Assembly: GCA_947631175.1 (NCBI GenBank)
Contig: CANRKI010000011.1
Location: 1 to 39,048 of the forward strand
From: an uncultured Flavobacterium sp.
GTDB lineage: Bacteria > Bacteroidota > Bacteroidia > Flavobacteriales > Flavobacteriaceae
DNA: 39,048 bases
Direction: 5' to 3'
The position numbers and the translations under genes were made by a program. The notes under the pieces are model-generated. The model ran no database searches and was not told the origin of the DNA. It saw nothing but the letters and a program-made list of their open reading frames with translations. Of this stretch, positions 38,980 through 39,048 are shown one piece after another. Position 1 is the stretch's first letter, and each line of letters begins with the position of its first letter.

Positions 38980-39048
38980 TCCTCCTTAGCTCAGTTGGTT
39001 AGAGCATCTGACTGTTAATCAGAGGGTCCTTGGTTCGAGCCCAAGAGG
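38980..39048 (+). tRNA. tRNA-Asn (GTT), truncated by the window end
   Basis: Acceptor TCCTCCT, D-arm GCTCAGTTGGTTAGAGC, anticodon arm TCTGA-CTGTTAA-TCAGA (GTT at 39014-39016), T-arm CTTGG-TTCGAGC-CCAAG, then AGG of the 3' acceptor strand. Confidence 0.95.

Noticed and set aside
1-39048. Defence island, prophage, CRISPR or biosynthetic cluster
   Set aside because: No cas, restriction, phage structural, transposase, NRPS/PKS or toxin-antitoxin motifs and no regularly spaced repeats seen.

Overview
This 39 kb window looks like a Flavobacteriaceae/Bacteroidetes chromosome: low GC, TAnnTTTG-type promoters and T9SS C-terminal sorting domains. Most of it is housekeeping and metabolic genes: YfhO-like membrane protein, glycosyltransferase, M28 and M1 peptidases (both with T9SS-like tails), HD hydrolase, acyl-ACP desaturase, acyltransferase, bacilliredoxin, TonB receptors, 5-FCL, aspartoacylase-like, uvrC, patatin/BamA-like, hmgA, hppD, DUF3108, tryptophan 2,3-dioxygenase-like, M23 lipoprotein, pgi, mgtE, rsmA, DUF4286, TPR, serS, rseP-like and a tRNA-Asn cut by the window end. 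I saw no CRISPR array, transposase, prophage or defence island. The most interesting items are outside the intact CDSs. (1) A structured intergenic repeat occurs in three places (about 23-110, 5943-6110, and a diverged reverse-strand copy at 18705-18775), with a long-range stem that appears to covary between copies. (2) A bacteriophytochrome gene (PAS-GAF-PHY, chromophore-pocket residues still readable) is broken by several frameshifts and has no kinase domain. (3) A candidate small RNA at about 20112-20226 has its own promoter-like sequence and terminator. (4) A cluster of DnaA-box-like 9-mers sits at 5823-5926 beside the repeat. All family calls come from motif recognition by eye; no searches were run.
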